From a virus, in the IMG/VR virus record IMGVR_UViG_3300027687_000072, positions 1 through 23,918 of that record: a DNA stretch of 23,918 bases. One strand, given 5' to 3'. Positions 23,301 through 23,918 of the stretch are shown here, one piece after another. Numbering within the stretch: position 1 is the first letter of the stretch; each line of letters begins with the position of its first letter. Below the pieces are notes generated by a model. It saw nothing but the letters and a program-made list of their open reading frames with translations, searched no databases and was not told where the DNA came from. The translations under genes and the position numbers were made by a program.

Positions 23301-23918
23301 TAGTATATAGAATAATGAGTGTTAATATTGCTTTCGATAGCAGTTGCGTTTGATGCAGGATCAGCAAGGTACAATATAAATTCCTGAAGTCTTATCTTAG
23401 AATGACCGTCAGGAATAGTATTGCTGCCTATATATATTGTGTTGATGTCCTTGGCGCCATTAGCTGCGAGTGAAGATATATTTTGGCCATTTACATTTAC
23501 TACTGACTGAGCAACAGGCGAATCTATTTGTCTATTATAGTATAGGCTTTGCAATGTAGGATTGGTTGTCATTGTACCGACAAGGTCTGATGTGCCTCTT
23601 AATTTCAATTCGGTAACTGGGAGGGTTTGGTTTATGTAAGAACTCATCTGAGTTGGATTTATAGCGCCTGGATCATTTAAACCATAAATGTAGTATTTGT
23701 CCTCCCCTATTGGACCTACGAAGGCGTTTACGGCAAACAAATAGTAGCTACTAGCATAAGGCGCGGGTAGTAAAACCTGTAAAGTATCGTCAACCCCGTC
23801 AAACTCCATGCATGGTTTTCCGTTTTGAAGTAGTAAGCCACCTTCCTCTCCGTGATAGATTAAAGGCTGCTGCAACGCAGTAAAGTTATAGACGTTCAAG
23901 CTATTACTTTGATCATAC
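23300..23918 (-). CDS. Partial CDS: C-terminal concanavalin/LamG or arabinofuranosidase-like jelly-roll domain of a larger surface protein
   Basis: The frame is open to the right edge of the window, so the 5' end is missing. A TTG at 23899-23897 could be read as a start, but conserved residues continue upstream of it (YDQSNS). The motif D-Q-S, then QQPLIYHGEEGGLLLQNGKP and MEFDGVDDTLQVLLP, is the recurring signature of jelly-roll carbohydrate-binding domains of the LamG or arabinofuranosidase-B type found on phage tail fibres and secreted proteins. The end is also domain-like (RLQEFILYLADPASNATAIE, then SNINTHYSIY). It probably binds polysaccharide as part of a virion appendage. No catalytic residues can be assigned from this fragment. 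Confidence 0.72.
   Translation of the reverse strand, partial: YDQSNSLNVYNFTALQQPLIYHGEEGGLLLQNGKPCMEFDGVDDTLQVLLPAPYASSYYLFAVNAFVGPIGEDKYYIYGLNDPGAINPTQMSSYINQTLPVTELKLRGTSDLVGTMTTNPTLQSLYYNRQIDSPVAQSVVNVNGQNISSLAANGAKDINTIYIGSNTIPDGHSKIRLQEFILYLADPASNATAIESNINTHYSIY

Noticed and set aside
1-23918. tRNA genes, CRISPR array, integrase, insertion sequences or long direct repeats
   Set aside because: Nothing of the kind was seen; gaps are at most 106 bases and no regularly spaced repeats or recombinase motifs appear in the translated genes.

Overview
This window looks like part of a tailed, podovirus-type bacteriophage genome that infects Bacteroidota. It most resembles the crAss-like phages (Crassvirales) or a closely allied marine lineage. 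The evidence is the large terminase, portal and major capsid proteins, whose conserved sequence blocks I recognise as crAss-like. The AT-rich DNA, A/T-rich leaders without Shine-Dalgarno motifs, and one gene with a flavobacterial-style signal peptide point the same way. These placements come from remembered family patterns, not from a database search. A contig from an uncultured virus is likely.

Every supported gene is on the minus strand, so transcription runs from high to low coordinates. Coding density is about 98%, and the largest gap is 106 bases, so no stretch over 300 bases lacks a gene. No tRNA, insertion sequence, integrase or CRISPR array was seen. The window cuts a gene at each end.

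Layout in transcription order. (1) 23918-21028: the C-terminal end of a jelly-roll (concanavalin/arabinofuranosidase-like) protein, a small unknown protein, a secreted protein, a disordered basic protein with a histone-like tail, and two small phage proteins. (2) 21028-17993, packaging: a protein with what look like two GroES-like domains, a small helical protein in the terminase-small-subunit position, and the large terminase. (3) 17992-12952, head: portal, probable scaffold and major capsid protein, closed by a hairpin resembling a terminator. (4) 12870-3097, neck and tail: an unknown structural protein, two neck/ring-type adaptors, a giant 1724-residue nozzle/muzzle-like protein and a second 523-residue protein of the same general class. 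(5) 3087-1, internal proteins: a degenerate cupin, two Ala/Gln-rich proteins of the ejection/cargo type, and the start of a further acidic protein.

Together these genes form the late morphogenesis module: capsid assembly and possible chaperoning, genome packaging, a short tail with a large nozzle, and proteins carried in the head. The most notable features are the tandem GroES-like protein beside the packaging genes, a 29-bp element repeated in the two gaps after positions 23022 and 12031, the cupin inside the tail/ejection cluster, the two-part nozzle, and a terminase ATPase motif without the canonical lysine.
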